Source of the DNA: Siphonodentalium dalli | Taxonomy: Eukaryota > Mollusca > Scaphopoda > Gadilida > Siphonodentaliidae | DNA length: 64,000 nt | Direction of reading: 5' to 3' | Assembly: GCA_032622095.1 (NCBI GenBank) | Contig: CP136069.1 | Span: 89,270,618-89,334,617, forward strand | Shown here: one piece after another, positions 22,021 through 33,747 of the stretch | Position numbering within the stretch: the stretch's first letter is position 1 | How the letters are laid out: each line of letters opens with the position of its first letter | Position numbers and translations under genes: made by a program | Notes under the pieces: model-generated | What the model was told of the DNA's origin: nothing | The model's input: only the letters and a program-made list of their open reading frames with translations | The model's database searches: none

Positions 22021-23941
22021 GGGGTCATCTCAAAACTACTATCGGGATCCCGATAGATATCCCGATAGGATTCCGATAACTCAAAACTATCTTCTAAATT
22101 TCCCGATAAGATTCCGATAGAGCGGTCACCATTTCCCGAAAATATTCCGATACCGCATCTAAATATTTCGATAACGCGCTGATTTCCCGAAAATTTCCCG
22201 AAAACTTTCCGAATGTAACGTAGCATATTACCAACTTTCCGATAATTTACCCATTTATTTCAAGAACAATTAGGCCTATGTCTGTTTTGATAATCGACGA
22301 ATCGAGCATGTTGTTTCCGGTCCTATTTGTTGTCATTACTTTTGGATTCGTCCACAGCCTCCTTCGTAAGCATATTTTTATTGGGGTGGAAGCTTGTTTA
22401 AAAGAATTAAAACTCTACACGTTTCAAGTTTTGATTCCAAGTTATTAAATTGTCCATTGAATTCTTTTTGCATATTATTCATACAGCACATATCTCCTAG
22501 AAACGCTCTGAAGGAAACATAAAAAGAAATGGTTTCATACAGGTAGTATCCCTTCAACACTAGCAATAGACTGTTCCAAAGTGAACGTGATAAAAAATTG
22601 AAATATATATTTGATAAAACTCTTTTGGCCCTAGAAATGTTCTCATATAAAACTGTCATTTGATTTGATTTTTTCCCTCATTCATCACAAGATCATATGA
22701 ATAATATTTTATTTTAATACACTGAGTGAGCAATTTTGAGAATTAAATAAAGTTTTGATCGAAAAGTTTGACAACATTTTCAATTTTCTCTTCAGTTACA
22801 CGTCCCAACATCACGCCAATTCAGCCCAATATTGTGGGCACGGGGATTGCCTGGATTAGTACCCAAATAAATTATGTTGTTAAAGCGCATTGACAAATAC
22901 ATAATCTTGAGTATATTCTCCGCACTATAATCGAAAAATACAAAGGAATGGACACATGATTCAATCAAAATTGTTTATTTAAAAAACACTCCCGCTAAGA
23001 AACCCCCACTGATGACGTGCGCAAAAAATATGTACCAACAGTAAACACGTGTTGTTGGAAATTGGGGCGCACAATGGGGACTCATTTATCATGGCTATAT
23101 CTATTACCCATTCGGTAATTCATAAATGACATTCATTGCAAATTCAAACAGAATATATCTTAGATTTAGTATTAGTATCAATTGACCATTTATCGAATGC
23201 TGTCATTGAACTTATTGATCAGCTGGTGACGATGAAAAAATCTAGGAACCTTGTCGACGTCATAGCAGCAATGATAAAATACTGTAGCACAAATTTAATG
23301 TGCATCGGCCGTTTTGTTCTCTCGTTTGATTAATAACATTATTATTCTGCGCGCATTGACAATTACATAATCTTGAGTATATTCTCCACAATGTAATCTA
23401 AAAATACAAAGGAATGGACACACGATTCAATCCAAATGGTTTATTTAAAAAACACTCCCGCCAAAAAAGATCAAGAAACGCCCACTGATAACGAGCGCAG
23501 AAATTTGTACATGCGAACACGTGGTGTTGGAATGTGGGGCGCACAATGGGGACTGTCATCTATCATGGCTGTAACTATTAGTCATTCGGTAATAAATAAA
23601 TGACATTCATTGCAAATTCAAACATAATATATCTTAGATTTAGTGTTAGTTTCAATTGACCATTTATCGAGTGTTTCCATTGAACTTATTGATCAGCTGA
23701 TGACGATGAAAACACATCGGAACCTTGCCGACTTCAGCGCAACAATAATAAAATACTGTATAAATCCCGATAGACTATGTACATTTCCCGATAAACGTTT
23801 CGTCATTTCCCGATAAACGTTGCGTCATTTCCCGATAATTTCCCGATAAACGTTGCGTCATTTCCCGATAATTTCCCGATAACTATCGGTATCCTATCGG
23901 GAAATCTATCGGGATCCCGATATTAGTTTTGAGATGACCCC
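22021..23941. mobile_element. 1.9 kb TWA-type element rich in TCCCGATA motifs
   Basis: The ends are inverted (GGGGTCATCTCAAAACTA and its complement TAGTTTTGAGATGACCCC) with TTA on both sides (22018-22020 and 23942-23944). This suggests PIF/Harbinger-type insertion. Both subterminal regions are filled with TCCCGATA or its complement, often joined as ATCGGGATCCCGAT. The interior has a direct duplication of about 430 bp (about 22890-23340 and 23350-23765). No recognisable transposase was found; an open minus frame at 22378-22659 is unidentified. Confidence 0.75.
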
Positions 23942-24159
23942 TTATTAGTAAGACATTATTCAACTGAATGTTTGAAAAATAATCATTGGCAAAATCTCAT
24001 TTCCTTTATCATCACAATTTGCAATACTATTTATTGTACAGTTTACCTTGTCCATGTTTTGAGTTTTATTAATCATAGTTTGCCTATTTTCACAGATTTA
24101 TTTTATGCGATTTAGCCCATTAAATGGCCTACACATTGTGCATCACAAATATGTGCTGA

Positions 24160-24400
24160 CATTTTTAGCCATTTCTTTATTAATAAATACTCATGGATGA
24201 CTAGTTCCCTTAATTAGGCCAAAAGTTATTATTTGAACATTTCTCACCAATGAATAGGAATCCTTCTACACTTGAATCATTTCTTTGTCTGTCTGTTGTC
24301 TGCTTATATTTCTTAATTAAACATCTCTCCAGATGAAGAATAGACCAATCCAATGTATATATTAAACTGGGTGGAAGAATCGCACATCGATCCATTCAGT
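24160..24400. repeat. TTCTATACTAAAT/TTAA family, diverged copy
   Basis: It shares AATAAATACTCATGGATGACTAGTT and GAACATTTCTCACCAATGAA with the copies at 17640 and 41446. Confidence 0.5.
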
Positions 24401-26160
24401 AATATAGAGTTAATACAGGCGCAAACAGTATCAAGCTTATTGACTTTGCCAAAAAAAACTGTTTATTGAGATCATAATGTCAATTGATGTTTTGCCTCCT
24501 ATTTTAGAACTGAAGGCGAAAATATATCACGTCAGATTTGCAAACCATCAGTAAATGGGAATTACTCTTTTTGGTAATAGTTTTCGGAATGAATTTTCTC
24601 CTTCGCATGCTGAGTATCGTAATTGCACATTCTTTCATTGTGAAGAATTGACCTCTATAGAAATTTGCAAGATGATCTAACACAATATTCCCGAAACATA
24701 ATTTGAATGTCTTTTTCCAACATTGTTATCAATTTTCCATGTCTTTAACACGCATAACAGAGATGTTGAGCATGTACTGCGTCTCACTGAAAATTTGACT
24801 AAGCACTTAAGCTGGAAATATCTTCCAATATAAAACGTCTGCAGTAAGCTATTGCAGAGTATAACATATGAATGGTGAGATGATGGTGACCTGTTTATTA
24901 TATACATGGCTGTATTCCCAAAATATAACTCTGCAAAAAACAACAGTGAGATGTACGAAGCTTGTGTATTATACTCACTTGTGTACCCACGTCATATACT
25001 CAACCAATTCACATGCATATGTTCGCCGGTTTGTTTAATAGGATGATCATTTGATAACCTTGGGTATTAGATTGGTTTTGAGATTAACGCTTTGTATTGT
25101 CAATGTTGCTGTTGGTCACATTTCATGAAAATTGGTCAATGGCAGATATCTACACTCTTTTAATTGTGGATTTTGCAAATTTGTTACATGCTTTCGGTAT
25201 TATTTTCTGGTATAGTTTCATAGACCTTATATACAGTAAATTAAATTCTAATAACACAGTCACAGCGTACAGGCCTCTTAAGATGATGATTGTATTAACA
25301 ACTGATACGGATGACCCATTGCCCACAAACGCGGCAATGAGGATACACTGGCAATGTCTTTTGTTCTAAATGAACAAATGAGGCCCCTGGATACACATGT
25401 GAATAATACACACGCTTCATATATCTCGCTGCAGGCGCCCTTTCCTTTGTGTACATATAGCCATTCTATGTGTGCTGGTTGTTATAGCCGTAACCTGCTG
25501 CAAGGAGTTATGATTTGTAAGGGCCAAATTACACTGTAACATAGTGCAGCCCTATAAGACAATAATTATGTTGTCGGAACTGATTGATTGTCCAACAAAC
25601 TAAACATAAGAATACACAGTGCATGGCTAGTCGATAATGTGTTAATCATGCATAGAATGTGAAATTCCCATTGTTTAATATACACATGACACAAGCGATT
25701 AAATCACATAATTGAATGTGAGACAACAATTTTAACAAGTTGATCATCAACATATCCTGAACTTCTTGTGCACCCAGTCAAATTGTGAAGCTTAATATCA
25801 TTACTAAATTGTCTGACACTCAGATCACTGTTGGTGTGTCCTTGTGACATTAAAATTAAATTCTACTTTTAAATATATTAAAATGCATGCTGCAACTAAC
25901 TCAGCAGGCCTTAAAATCCATAAATGTTTTAGAGAAACAAAATAAAGCATTTCTACAGCAAATCAGATGCTTTTGCGAGAATCAAACAAGATTTTAAGCC
26001 CTGTTTAGAATTTCTTGCATGAAACTAACTGCATGGACTCATGTATAGCACTCTCTTTCTCTATGCTGACTATTTTCTAAAAAATATTTGTTATGTTCAG
26101 GTCTCATCTTGTTTTAAAATCTTATTTTAACATTTATAGTAGGATGAATTCTCTGTAACA
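24401..26160. other. Intron 8 middle, no recognised content
   Basis: Low-complexity AT-rich intronic sequence. An open frame of 90 codons at 25097-25369 matches nothing I know and has no splice context. No repeat family from elsewhere in the window was found. Confidence 0.5.
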
Positions 26161-26165
26161 CATAA

Positions 26166-26431
26166 ACCCTTCCATGCTTGGAGACTGCTGAAATAATCTG
26201 AATACCCTGTACCAATGTATTCTGTTATACATGTATATGCGATTCTCCCATGGGGAGCCTCGCATATATAAGAGAATACATTGGCCTAACGGAATTCAAC
26301 TTGACCTTGTATGCCAGTCAATTCTCTTATATATGAGAGGCACCCTATGGGAGGTTCGCATTTATAAGAGAATGCACTGGCACATGATTTTTAATGCTGC
26401 ACCAGTACAGCCTCCATCATGAAAGGGGTAA
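26166..26431 (-). repeat. Double-hairpin TTAA element copy
   Basis: It carries CTCCCATGGGGAGCCTCGCAT and GAGGCACCCTATGGGAGGTTCGC hairpins, with ACCCTTCCATGCTTGGAG at the left and ATCATGAAAGGGGTAA at the right. Confidence 0.75.
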
Positions 26432-26621
26432 TATTTTTGAGGATTTTTTTTTTTTATGTGATCAAATTCTTGATCTTATTCATTTCCTAAACTGTTTGAT
26501 GTGTCTCAAAAATATAATTCTCTTGTTTTCATGAGTGAAACCAGACTGTATCAGCTATGCAGTCAGTAGTCTGGTCTGATATCCTTCGTATTACTACCAC
26601 TATAGCAGACTTTCCCCGCAC

Positions 26622-26817
26622 TACATTAATGCCCTAAATAATCGACTCCTTAACCACAGCAGAATTATGGGTAATTTTTCAGGATTTAGTCGGAAATATG
26701 GCCATTCATCGGAAAGCTCTCACTGAATAGCAACAAGCCATATTTCCGACTAAATCCTGAAAAATTACCCATAATTCTGCTGCGGTTAAGTAGTCGATTA
26801 TTTTGGGCATTAATGTC
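26622..26817. repeat. CAGTAATGCCC foldback MITE, near-complete
   Basis: Both arms are present: TAATGCCCTAAATAATCGACT to TCGGAAATATGGCC, then the complement back to GGGCATTAATGT. The outermost bases are changed to CATTAATG. Confidence 0.85.
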
Positions 26818-26914
26818 AATGGCGCTTCACAATAGAAGTTCCAATCACCTATTTTTTGACATTTGTGGTTGGCTGACACTGATGTAATTTACATTTTGAA
26901 GTTTGCTAGCCTGA

Positions 26915-27335
26915 ATTTAGTGTGTCTGACATTTGCAGAATGAGGTCCTCAGAAGGTGTATTTAATGATGGTATCCCACATAGCGGGCTAGCAGCACCAA
27001 AATTCACCCTCTGGGGACCTCATTTTGCTTAGACATCGACAGCTATGGGAAACCTAGGATCATATTGAACTTCCCCAGTTGAAGTTGGTGATGTTCACCA
27101 AATTGTCACCATGATTATAGCCATTTATCTTTTGCAAATTAGGGATAAAGAAACTGAACAGAAGGGAAAAAGTAACTAAAAACAATGTTAATTTGAATCT
27201 ATAGATATTTGCCAGAAGATGAGGCCTAAGCAGAATGAGGTCCCCAGAGTGTATATTTGGTGAAGCGAGCCCACTGTGGTAGCATCACTAAATTCACCCT
27301 CTGGGGACCTCATTCTGCAAATGTCAGACATATTA
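26915..27335. repeat. GAGGTCCCC palindromic composite, copy 4
   Basis: Left and right hairpins (GAATGAGGTCCTCAGAAGGT and CACCCTCTGGGGACCTCATT) flank the shared middle with AACTTCCCCAGTTGAAGTTG and GGGATAAAGAAACTGAACAG. Confidence 0.65.
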
Positions 27336-27337
27336 AA

Positions 27338-27865
27338 GTGATTTGAAACACTGCGGAGGGTGATCAAATAGAAATGGAGATTAATCTTGCTCAAAGTAGT
27401 TAGTTTTTACAAATATTATATCCAAATTGGCAACATACATCATCATTCCTATATATTAATTAATTGCAGTGATTCTCAATGGTTAAATCGCTTTCGTTAG
27501 TTTAGCGCAGATAGTTGTGTCCCGAATTGAGAAGTAAATATTTACAATTGAGGGTATTTCAGATGATGATTTCTGTGGAGTAGTATGGTCGATTTGCTTG
27601 ACATTTTCGGCGATTTTACTAAAATACTACATTCCTCTAGTTGACATAGCGCCTGAATGCTAACAATTAATTGCAGTGATTCTCAATGGTTAAATTGCTT
27701 TCGTTAGTTTATCGCAGATAGTTGCGTCCCGAATCGAGAAGTAAATACTTTCAATTGAGGGTAGTTCAGACGATGATTTCTATGGAGTAGTATGGTCTAT
27801 TTGCTTGACATTTTCGGCGATTTTACTAAAATACTACATTCCTCCTGTTGACATAGCGCCTGAAT
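27338..27865. repeat. GATTCTCAATGG repeat, with internal tandem duplication
   Basis: It begins AAACACTGCGGAGGGTGATC and carries AATTGCAGTGATTCTCAATG to TTGACATAGCGCCTGAATGC. The segment from GATTCTC onward is repeated at 27660-27865. Related single copies lie at 31036 and 63208. Confidence 0.7.
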
Positions 27866-28071
27866 GCTAACTTGTCAGGTTCACATACCCGAACTTGTCC
27901 ACAATATGTCTTTAAATTCAGGCTTGTTTGTTTGAGACTATCATCACGTAGAAGTTTAATAGTCTTAATTTCACTCAGACTGACTAACAATTTGAATAGA
28001 ATTACAAAGTGTCAAATTGTTCACAAAATAGATATAATTTTATACTCTAGTTTATATTTACTTAACCCTTT

Positions 28072-28325
28072 CATGACGGGAGCTGCACTGGTGCAGCATT
28101 GAAGATCCTGTACCAGTGCATTCTCTTATATATGCGAGTCTCCTATAGGGAGCCTCACATATATAAGAGAATGCACTGGCTTACAAGGTCAAGGTAAATA
28201 TTGTTAGGCCAATGTATTCTCTTATATATGTGAGGCTCCCTGTGAAAGACTCGCATATATAAGAGAATGCATTGCCACAGGGTTTTCGCAAAATTTCCGG
28301 AAGCTCCAGTCATGGAAGGGGTAAC
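28072..28325 (+). repeat. Double-hairpin TTAA element, best copy
   Basis: TTAACCCTTTCATGACGGGA forms the left end and CCAGTCATGGAAGGGGTAA the right. Between them lie two hairpins, the first with CTTATATATGCGAGTCTCC and AGGGAGCCTCACATATATAAG, the second with GTGAGGCTCCC and GACTCGCATATATAAGAG. A linker CTTACAAGGTCAAGGTAAAT joins them. It ends about 110 bases before exon 9. Confidence 0.82.
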
Positions 28326-28436
28326 TGCCAAAAACAATAAAAAATAAAACAATTGTAAACAAAAATGTACAATAGGTATTCCTGACAGAATATTGCCTGA
28401 GTATTAATTGCAAGATGTAACATTCTTCTTTTCTAG

Positions 28437-28551
28437 TTATGCCTGCAATTGTTCTGACACTGGATTCAATGGAGAGCACTGTGAAATTAATATTGACGAC
28501 TGCAAAACAGACTCATGTTATAATGGTGGGACTTGTGTAGATGGAATAAAG
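28437..28551 (+). CDS. crb: Crumbs-like exon 9: EGF modules
   Basis: The acceptor is CTTCTTTTCTAG, entry phase 2. It finishes the Cys-rich EGF ([19 protein letters not shown]) and starts [20 protein letters not shown], leaving in phase 0. The donor is AAG/GCAAGT, a GC-type splice site. The EGF consensus continues exactly with GFTCVC in the next exon, and no GT donor gives that join. Confidence 0.9.
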
Positions 28552-28553
28552 GC
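28552..28553 (+). promoter_or_regulatory. Non-canonical GC 5' splice site
   Basis: AAG/GCAAGT is a consensus-strength GC donor (perfect apart from the C). The intron ends with TTACAG at 29032. Confidence 0.85.
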
Positions 28554-28879
28554 AAGTAACAAATATCGAGAAGGGTGTAGTTGATGTCTATTTTAATTCG
28601 TTCGATTGTGTTGTGATTGGTGCAAAAATATGTAATACTAATGAGTCTGATTGTGTAATTAAAGTTTTTTATAACGCCATTGACCTATTCATGATATCAA
28701 AACTTAAGAAATTTGTTCGATTAGTTTTTGCAATTACAACCAAAACACTTGAAGACAAATTCTATGTTCAGTTACAATTCATAACCATAATCAAAACATG
28801 TGTCAGTTCTTATAATTTATTCCCATTATTTGTAAAAAACGTCTTATCTTCCCCAAGATATATTCATAAATTTAAATGA

Positions 28880-28999
28880 GAAAGCTTTCAGTGAGAACTT
28901 TCCGATGAATGGCAACAAGCCATATTTGCGACTAAATCCTGAAAAATTACCCATAATTATGCTGTGGTTAAGGAGTCGATTATTTAGGGCATGACTGTA
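28880..28999. repeat. CAGTAATGCCC foldback MITE, half copy
   Basis: The right arm only: AACTTTCCGATGAATGGCAAC through AAATCCTGAAAAATTACCC to TTTAGGGCATGACTGTA. It ends 33 bases before exon 10. Confidence 0.8.
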
Positions 29000-29032
29000 G
29001 TCTTAATATGATTGGTGGACATTTTGTTACAG

Positions 29033-29240
29033 GGTTTTACATGTGTCTGCTACACTGGTTATACAGGTGATCGCTGTGAGATTGACATTGACGAGTGTGA
29101 GTCAACTCCTTGTCAATATGGCGGGTCCTGTCTACAGAAATCCAACCTAACACTGTATGAAACTAATCACCCAGGATTTAGTAACTTTAGCTATGAATCT
29201 GCAGCTGGATATTACTGCATATGCATCGCTGGGATAACAG
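29033..29240 (+). CDS. crb: Crumbs-like exon 10: EGF modules
   Basis: The acceptor is TTGTTACAG, entry phase 0. It completes an EGF (GFTCVCYTGYTGDRCEID) and encodes IDECESTPC to CICIAGIT. That module has a long third loop of about 30 residues (QKSNLTLYETNHPGFSNF then SYESAAGYYC). The donor is ACAG/GTTCGT, a weak match, leaving phase 1. Confidence 0.88.
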
Positions 29241-29921
29241 GTTCGTATTGATTGGTTGTTCATGCATCTATTGAATAACAGGTGTGTTTTTATTGGTTAT
29301 TCATGCATCGATGGAATATCAGGTGTATTTTCATTGGTTCATTTTGTAATATCCTGGAAATATACATGTAAGTACAAACAAGAATGAACATATTCCTGTG
29401 TGCTTAGTGTGTAATAAGATCCGCTGAACAGAAGTGTTTTGGCCCCAGTGATATGACTTTTGTGCAACTAGGAGTGTCCCATTTGAACATTTGGAAAATA
29501 ATAGAAAAATTATAATTAAACATGATGCTTCTGATCAGATTTTTGGTTGCCTATTTTCGTTTTGTGCTAATAATGCGAATTGGGATTTTTTTTGGTGACA
29601 CCAATAAAAAGTTGCACTGCAGGTTTAAATTATATGCGCCATGTCTGTATGATGCATCTGACTTGACTGACAAGATTTATCAGCAATGTTTCATGTGATG
29701 CCCATATATCACTCTGTGTAGAAGAACTTTATTTCCATTGGTCAGTAGATCATTTGGCATGCTATTAAAAAAATCATCAAGACCTGATTCTGATTGACAA
29801 ATTATGGCAAAATTGTCTCTCGCAAAAATAACCAACTGAAATATCTTGATAAATGAGTCACTGTATTTTGGCTTTTAATGTCCAAATTCTGATTCACCTG
29901 TATCTTTCTTATATATTTCAG
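29241..29921. other. Intron 10
   Basis: This is a short intron with a local tandem echo (three related copies of ATTGGTTATTCATGCATC with AATATCAGGTG at 29250-29345). Nothing else is recognised. The acceptor is ATATATTTCAG. Confidence 0.6.
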
Positions 29922-30953
29922 GGCGAGATTGTGAAGAAAACATCGATGATTGTCATGTTGATGCATGTTCATATCATGGCACATGTAATGATCGCATCAA
30001 CACGTACACATGCGACTGTAATCCAGGTTACCGTGGAAACATATGTGACATAGATATCGATGAATGTATTGAATACAACCAGCCATGTGCAAATGGTGCA
30101 ACCTGTTCTCACAAGATAGCAGACTACGATTGTCACTGTCCTGAGTTTTACAATGGAAAACAGTATGGTGGAAAAAATTGCACAGTCGAGCTGATACGAT
30201 GCCAGGTGAATGAGTGCCATAACGGTGCTACATGTCATCCGTTTCTCGTTGATGAATTAACAAACCAACAATCGTATAAATGTTTCTGTGCAGCTGGTTT
30301 CACGGGTGCTTACTGTAATATATCAACGACGATGTCATTCTCCAGTTCAAGTTCTTACCTCTACCCTTCTAAACCTAGTATGATGAACAAGCCTCTGATC
30401 ATATCCGTCCAGTTTCGAACAACGCTGACAGAAGGCCTCATAGTTTATATAAATGGATCTTCAAATTCACTTTTCATCGAAATACACAAATCACAACTTT
30501 ACGTTTCTGTATCAAACTTTCGAGGAATTGACTCATTTGATTCAAGTTCTATTCCTGTTATTGTTAACGATGCGTCTTGGAAGACAATTCGTCTGGAGTT
30601 AGCTGAAAACATCACAGTTAGTATTGATGATCCAGTGTGTTCTGGCAGACAAGACTGTGTTATCAATAAACAAACAAGCTCGGATTTTTCAACTTATAAT
30701 GCCATGTACTTCGCCAATAATCACTATTTGAGTGCTTCTTTGTCAAACAAGAATTTCATTGGCTGTATGCAAGACATAGTTATAGACAGTGTGTATCAGC
30801 TCCCTGAGGATGCAGCATCAATCGAGAGAGGATGTCCGAGAACAGATCAGTGCCGTCCGGATCCATGCCACCAACACGGTTCATGTTTAGATCTGTGGAA
30901 TAATTTCCAGTGTGACTGTAGGAGGCCGTATCTTGGATCAACATGTAACAAAG
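29922..30953 (+). CDS. crb: Crumbs-like exon 11: three EGFs, LamG1, EGF
   Basis: This is the longest exon, entering and leaving in phase 1. It finishes an EGF (RDCEEN), then encodes IDDCHVDAC, IDECIEYNQPC and LIRCQVNEC modules. LamG1 follows (about window-protein residues 800-969), running from TTMSFSSSSSYLYP through PLIISVQFRTTLTEGLIVYI and KTIRLELAENITVSID to FIGCMQDIVIDSV. An EGF (TDQCRPDPC to STCNK) closes the exon. LamG followed directly by a single EGF is the Crumbs repeating pattern. The donor is AAAG/GTTAGT. Confidence 0.93.
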
Positions 30954-31035
30954 GTTAGTATGTAAATGTGAAATAATGACTTCCCTCACCTTAGTAGTAT
31001 GTAAAAAAAAAATTTTTAACTCGTTTAAATTGATA

Positions 31036-31390
31036 TGAATCACTGCGGTAGGGTGATCAAATAGAAATGGTGAATAAGCTTGCTCATAGTAGTTATTTTT
31101 ACAAATATTATATCCAAATTGGCAATGTGCATCGTCATTCTTATATATTAATTAATTGCAGTGATTCTCGAAGGTGAACTCGTTTCTGTTAGTTTATCAC
31201 AAATAGTTGCATCCCGAATTGAGAAGTAAATATTTACAATTGAGGGTAGTTCAGACGATGATTTCTAAGGAGTGGTACGGTCGATTTGCTTGAAATTTAC
31301 GGCGAGGTTACCAAAATGCTACATTCCTCCATAGCGCCTGAATGATAATTGATCAGTTTCACATACACGAACAAGTCCATAATATGTCTT
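31036..31390. repeat. GATTCTCAATGG repeat, single copy
   Basis: It matches 27338 from ACTGCGGTAGGGTGATCAAA through TTACAATTGAGGGTAGTTCAG to CATAGCGCCTGAATGA, with one unit only. Confidence 0.65.
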
Positions 31391-31530
31391 TAAGACTATT
31401 AGATCAGCTTTAAAAGAACGCAGTTAGAATCACAGGGGTCAATATTTTCAATCCACCATGATATTCTTAGCTTTATTACATTTGTGCAATTTGTATACAT
31501 CAGTTCTTAAAAGAAGTGTACTCTGTTTTT

Positions 31531-31850
31531 ATGTTTACCCATACCATAGTATGGTAAACATTGTGTCAACGTGCGATAACTGTAACCAAACTGTAACCAA
31601 ATTTGGTATGTGAGTTTCTCAGCCCAAAATACAGATTGAGTTCGAATATGGGTTTGATCCGAGTATTTTTTACAGAGTTATGGCCCTTTTTCGAATTAGA
31701 ATTAACAGATGCTGCGATAACTAAAAAAAAAATAAACTGATCGGAACCAAATTTGGTATGTGAGTTTCTGAGCCCAAAATACAGATCGAGTTCGAATATG
31801 GGTTTGATCCGATTTATTTTAAAGGATTTATGACCCTTTTAAAAAAAAAA
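31531..31850. repeat. Bivalve-type repeat with leading hairpin
   Basis: A perfect inverted repeat TGTTTACCATAC/GTATGGTAAACA-like (TGTTTACCCATACCATAGTA, then TGGTAAACA) leads into two units with CCAAATTTGGTATGTGAGTT, CAAAATACAGATTGAGTTCG and GAGTTATGGCCCTTTTTCG. Confidence 0.65.
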
Positions 31851-33260
31851 ATTCTAAACAAATTGATTGAACTCCTTGCTTAATTTAACACAAACAAAAT
31901 TTATTCAATTTTTTTAAAAACTTTTATAATAATAAAAACAATTTAAATAATAAAGAAAAAATTGTCATTGACACTTCATTTGTTTTAGTTTTATACCATT
32001 AATTAGGTGTGATGTCCTGTTTTGAAATTATGAAGATTTTATTGCAATAGTTACATGTAATATAATGATATCAATAAATTACCATGTGAACAGCCGATAT
32101 CCAGAGTATATGAGAGTACATATAGATGGTGTCATTCCAAGTGAAATCTTGCTATTACTTGAGTGATGACATGTGGTACAAGCTGTGGGGTTTGGTTAGA
32201 TGAAGTCAAAGATAAACAACAATTGTGACTGGCTAATTGTTTATCTTATCTGTCAAATTTGATTATTTGATTAATGGCAGCATGAGTCTGAGTGTGTTTC
32301 TCCTAAGGGACCCCTCACCTATATAAGTGTCTTCTATATTCCAATGTTCTGCTTATAAAATAATTAACCCTTTCCAAGCTTAACATAGACACATGCTATA
32401 CTGTACATGGGACTCTTCCTCATATTTCTAGGAACCCTTATTTTCCCTTTTGTTCATATTGTTATGGTTGATTGAATTTTAGGGGCCACAGAGAGCTTAA
32501 AAGATTAACATTGAAGGTTATGGATTTTAGTGTCCAAGCTACTTGTAAAACATTGTAATGTGTGAAGCCATTTAATTGAGGACTACTTACTTACTTTTAT
32601 ATGAACTATGGTAATCTGTTTCGATTTAGGGGTCATACGGACCAGCATCCTCATCATACTCTGTCTGTATAACATTATATAAGTTAACACTTTTGTATTG
32701 TATAAACTACATATATTTTTGAAAACCATACACCCCTGTTATGAAACACTTAATCTTGCATGTACCTGACAATATAAGCATTCCTTATTTAATACACATG
32801 TCAGATCTGATCTTATCTGTCCATGTTTGATAAACAAATAGCAACTGGGGAGAATGGGGGGGGGGTAAATTAAAGTACAATTTAAATATGGGATGGATTC
32901 CCATACACGTATGTTGTTTTAAGCCGTCTGGCTTGTCAACAAATTATAATTTCTCTTCAGAAGTGAATGGATTTTAAATATTGGCGGAGATAAGGTTTAT
33001 CACTTTTGCTTCTAATGAGTTAACTTAAACTCCTAAACATATCCTCCAAAATCACTAAACTGTTGGATCTCACAGTGAGAGGTCCTTGGGTGAATAGGGG
33101 TTTAAAACTACTCCTCCCCCACCCCAAATACTTTAACTCCTTCTTAAGACAAATTATATGAGCTTTTGATTTAAAGTTGCGGGTACTGATATATGGATTC
33201 CTGTGATCATATCTTAGACAAATGATCAGTTATAGCTAATCGCTATCGTCAAGGTTAGGG
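31851..33260. other. Intron 11 middle, no recognised content
   Basis: AT-rich intronic sequence with a G9 run at 32858-32866. I see no exon and no dispersed repeat from the window. Confidence 0.5.
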
Positions 33261-33264
33261 TTCA

Positions 33265-33500
33265 ACATCTGCCGATCGTGATCGGCCTCTCGTTAGTCTG
33301 TCCATCCATCTGTCTGGGCATCTGTTTGTCTGTCCAGGTGTCTGTCCATCCATTCATTTCCATTCCTTGATGATAACTTTAGTTGGAACTTATTGGAATG
33401 AAATTTGGTATCTAGGTTCACTGCCACAAAATACTGGTCAAGTTCTATTTTGGGTTTATTTTTACAAGTGTTATGTCCATTTGTTGGAATTTGAGCTAAA
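33265..33500. repeat. Bivalve-type repeat with leading hairpin
   Basis: GCCGATCGTGATCGGC (inverted) precedes a CTGTCCATCCATCTGTCTGG run. A single unit with GATGATAACTTTAGTTGGAA and GGTCAAGTTCTATTTTGGG follows. Confidence 0.6.
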
Positions 33501-33747
33501 TTTTTCGTTTACTTATGTTAATGTTGAATGTTGACTGAATGGAGTGAAAATTGGTTTGCAGGTTTTCAACTATCAACATTTGTTTTGTTTCAAGTTTTGT
33601 TTTATATATTTTCAGAACTAATGAAAACCCAGTGCCAACTTTTTACCTAATTTTGTATTAAGAGAATAATTAATTGTATGTTATCAGCTTTATTTGAGAT
33701 ATTGAATGAAACCTATATATATAATGTGCATTTACTCTGATTTACAG

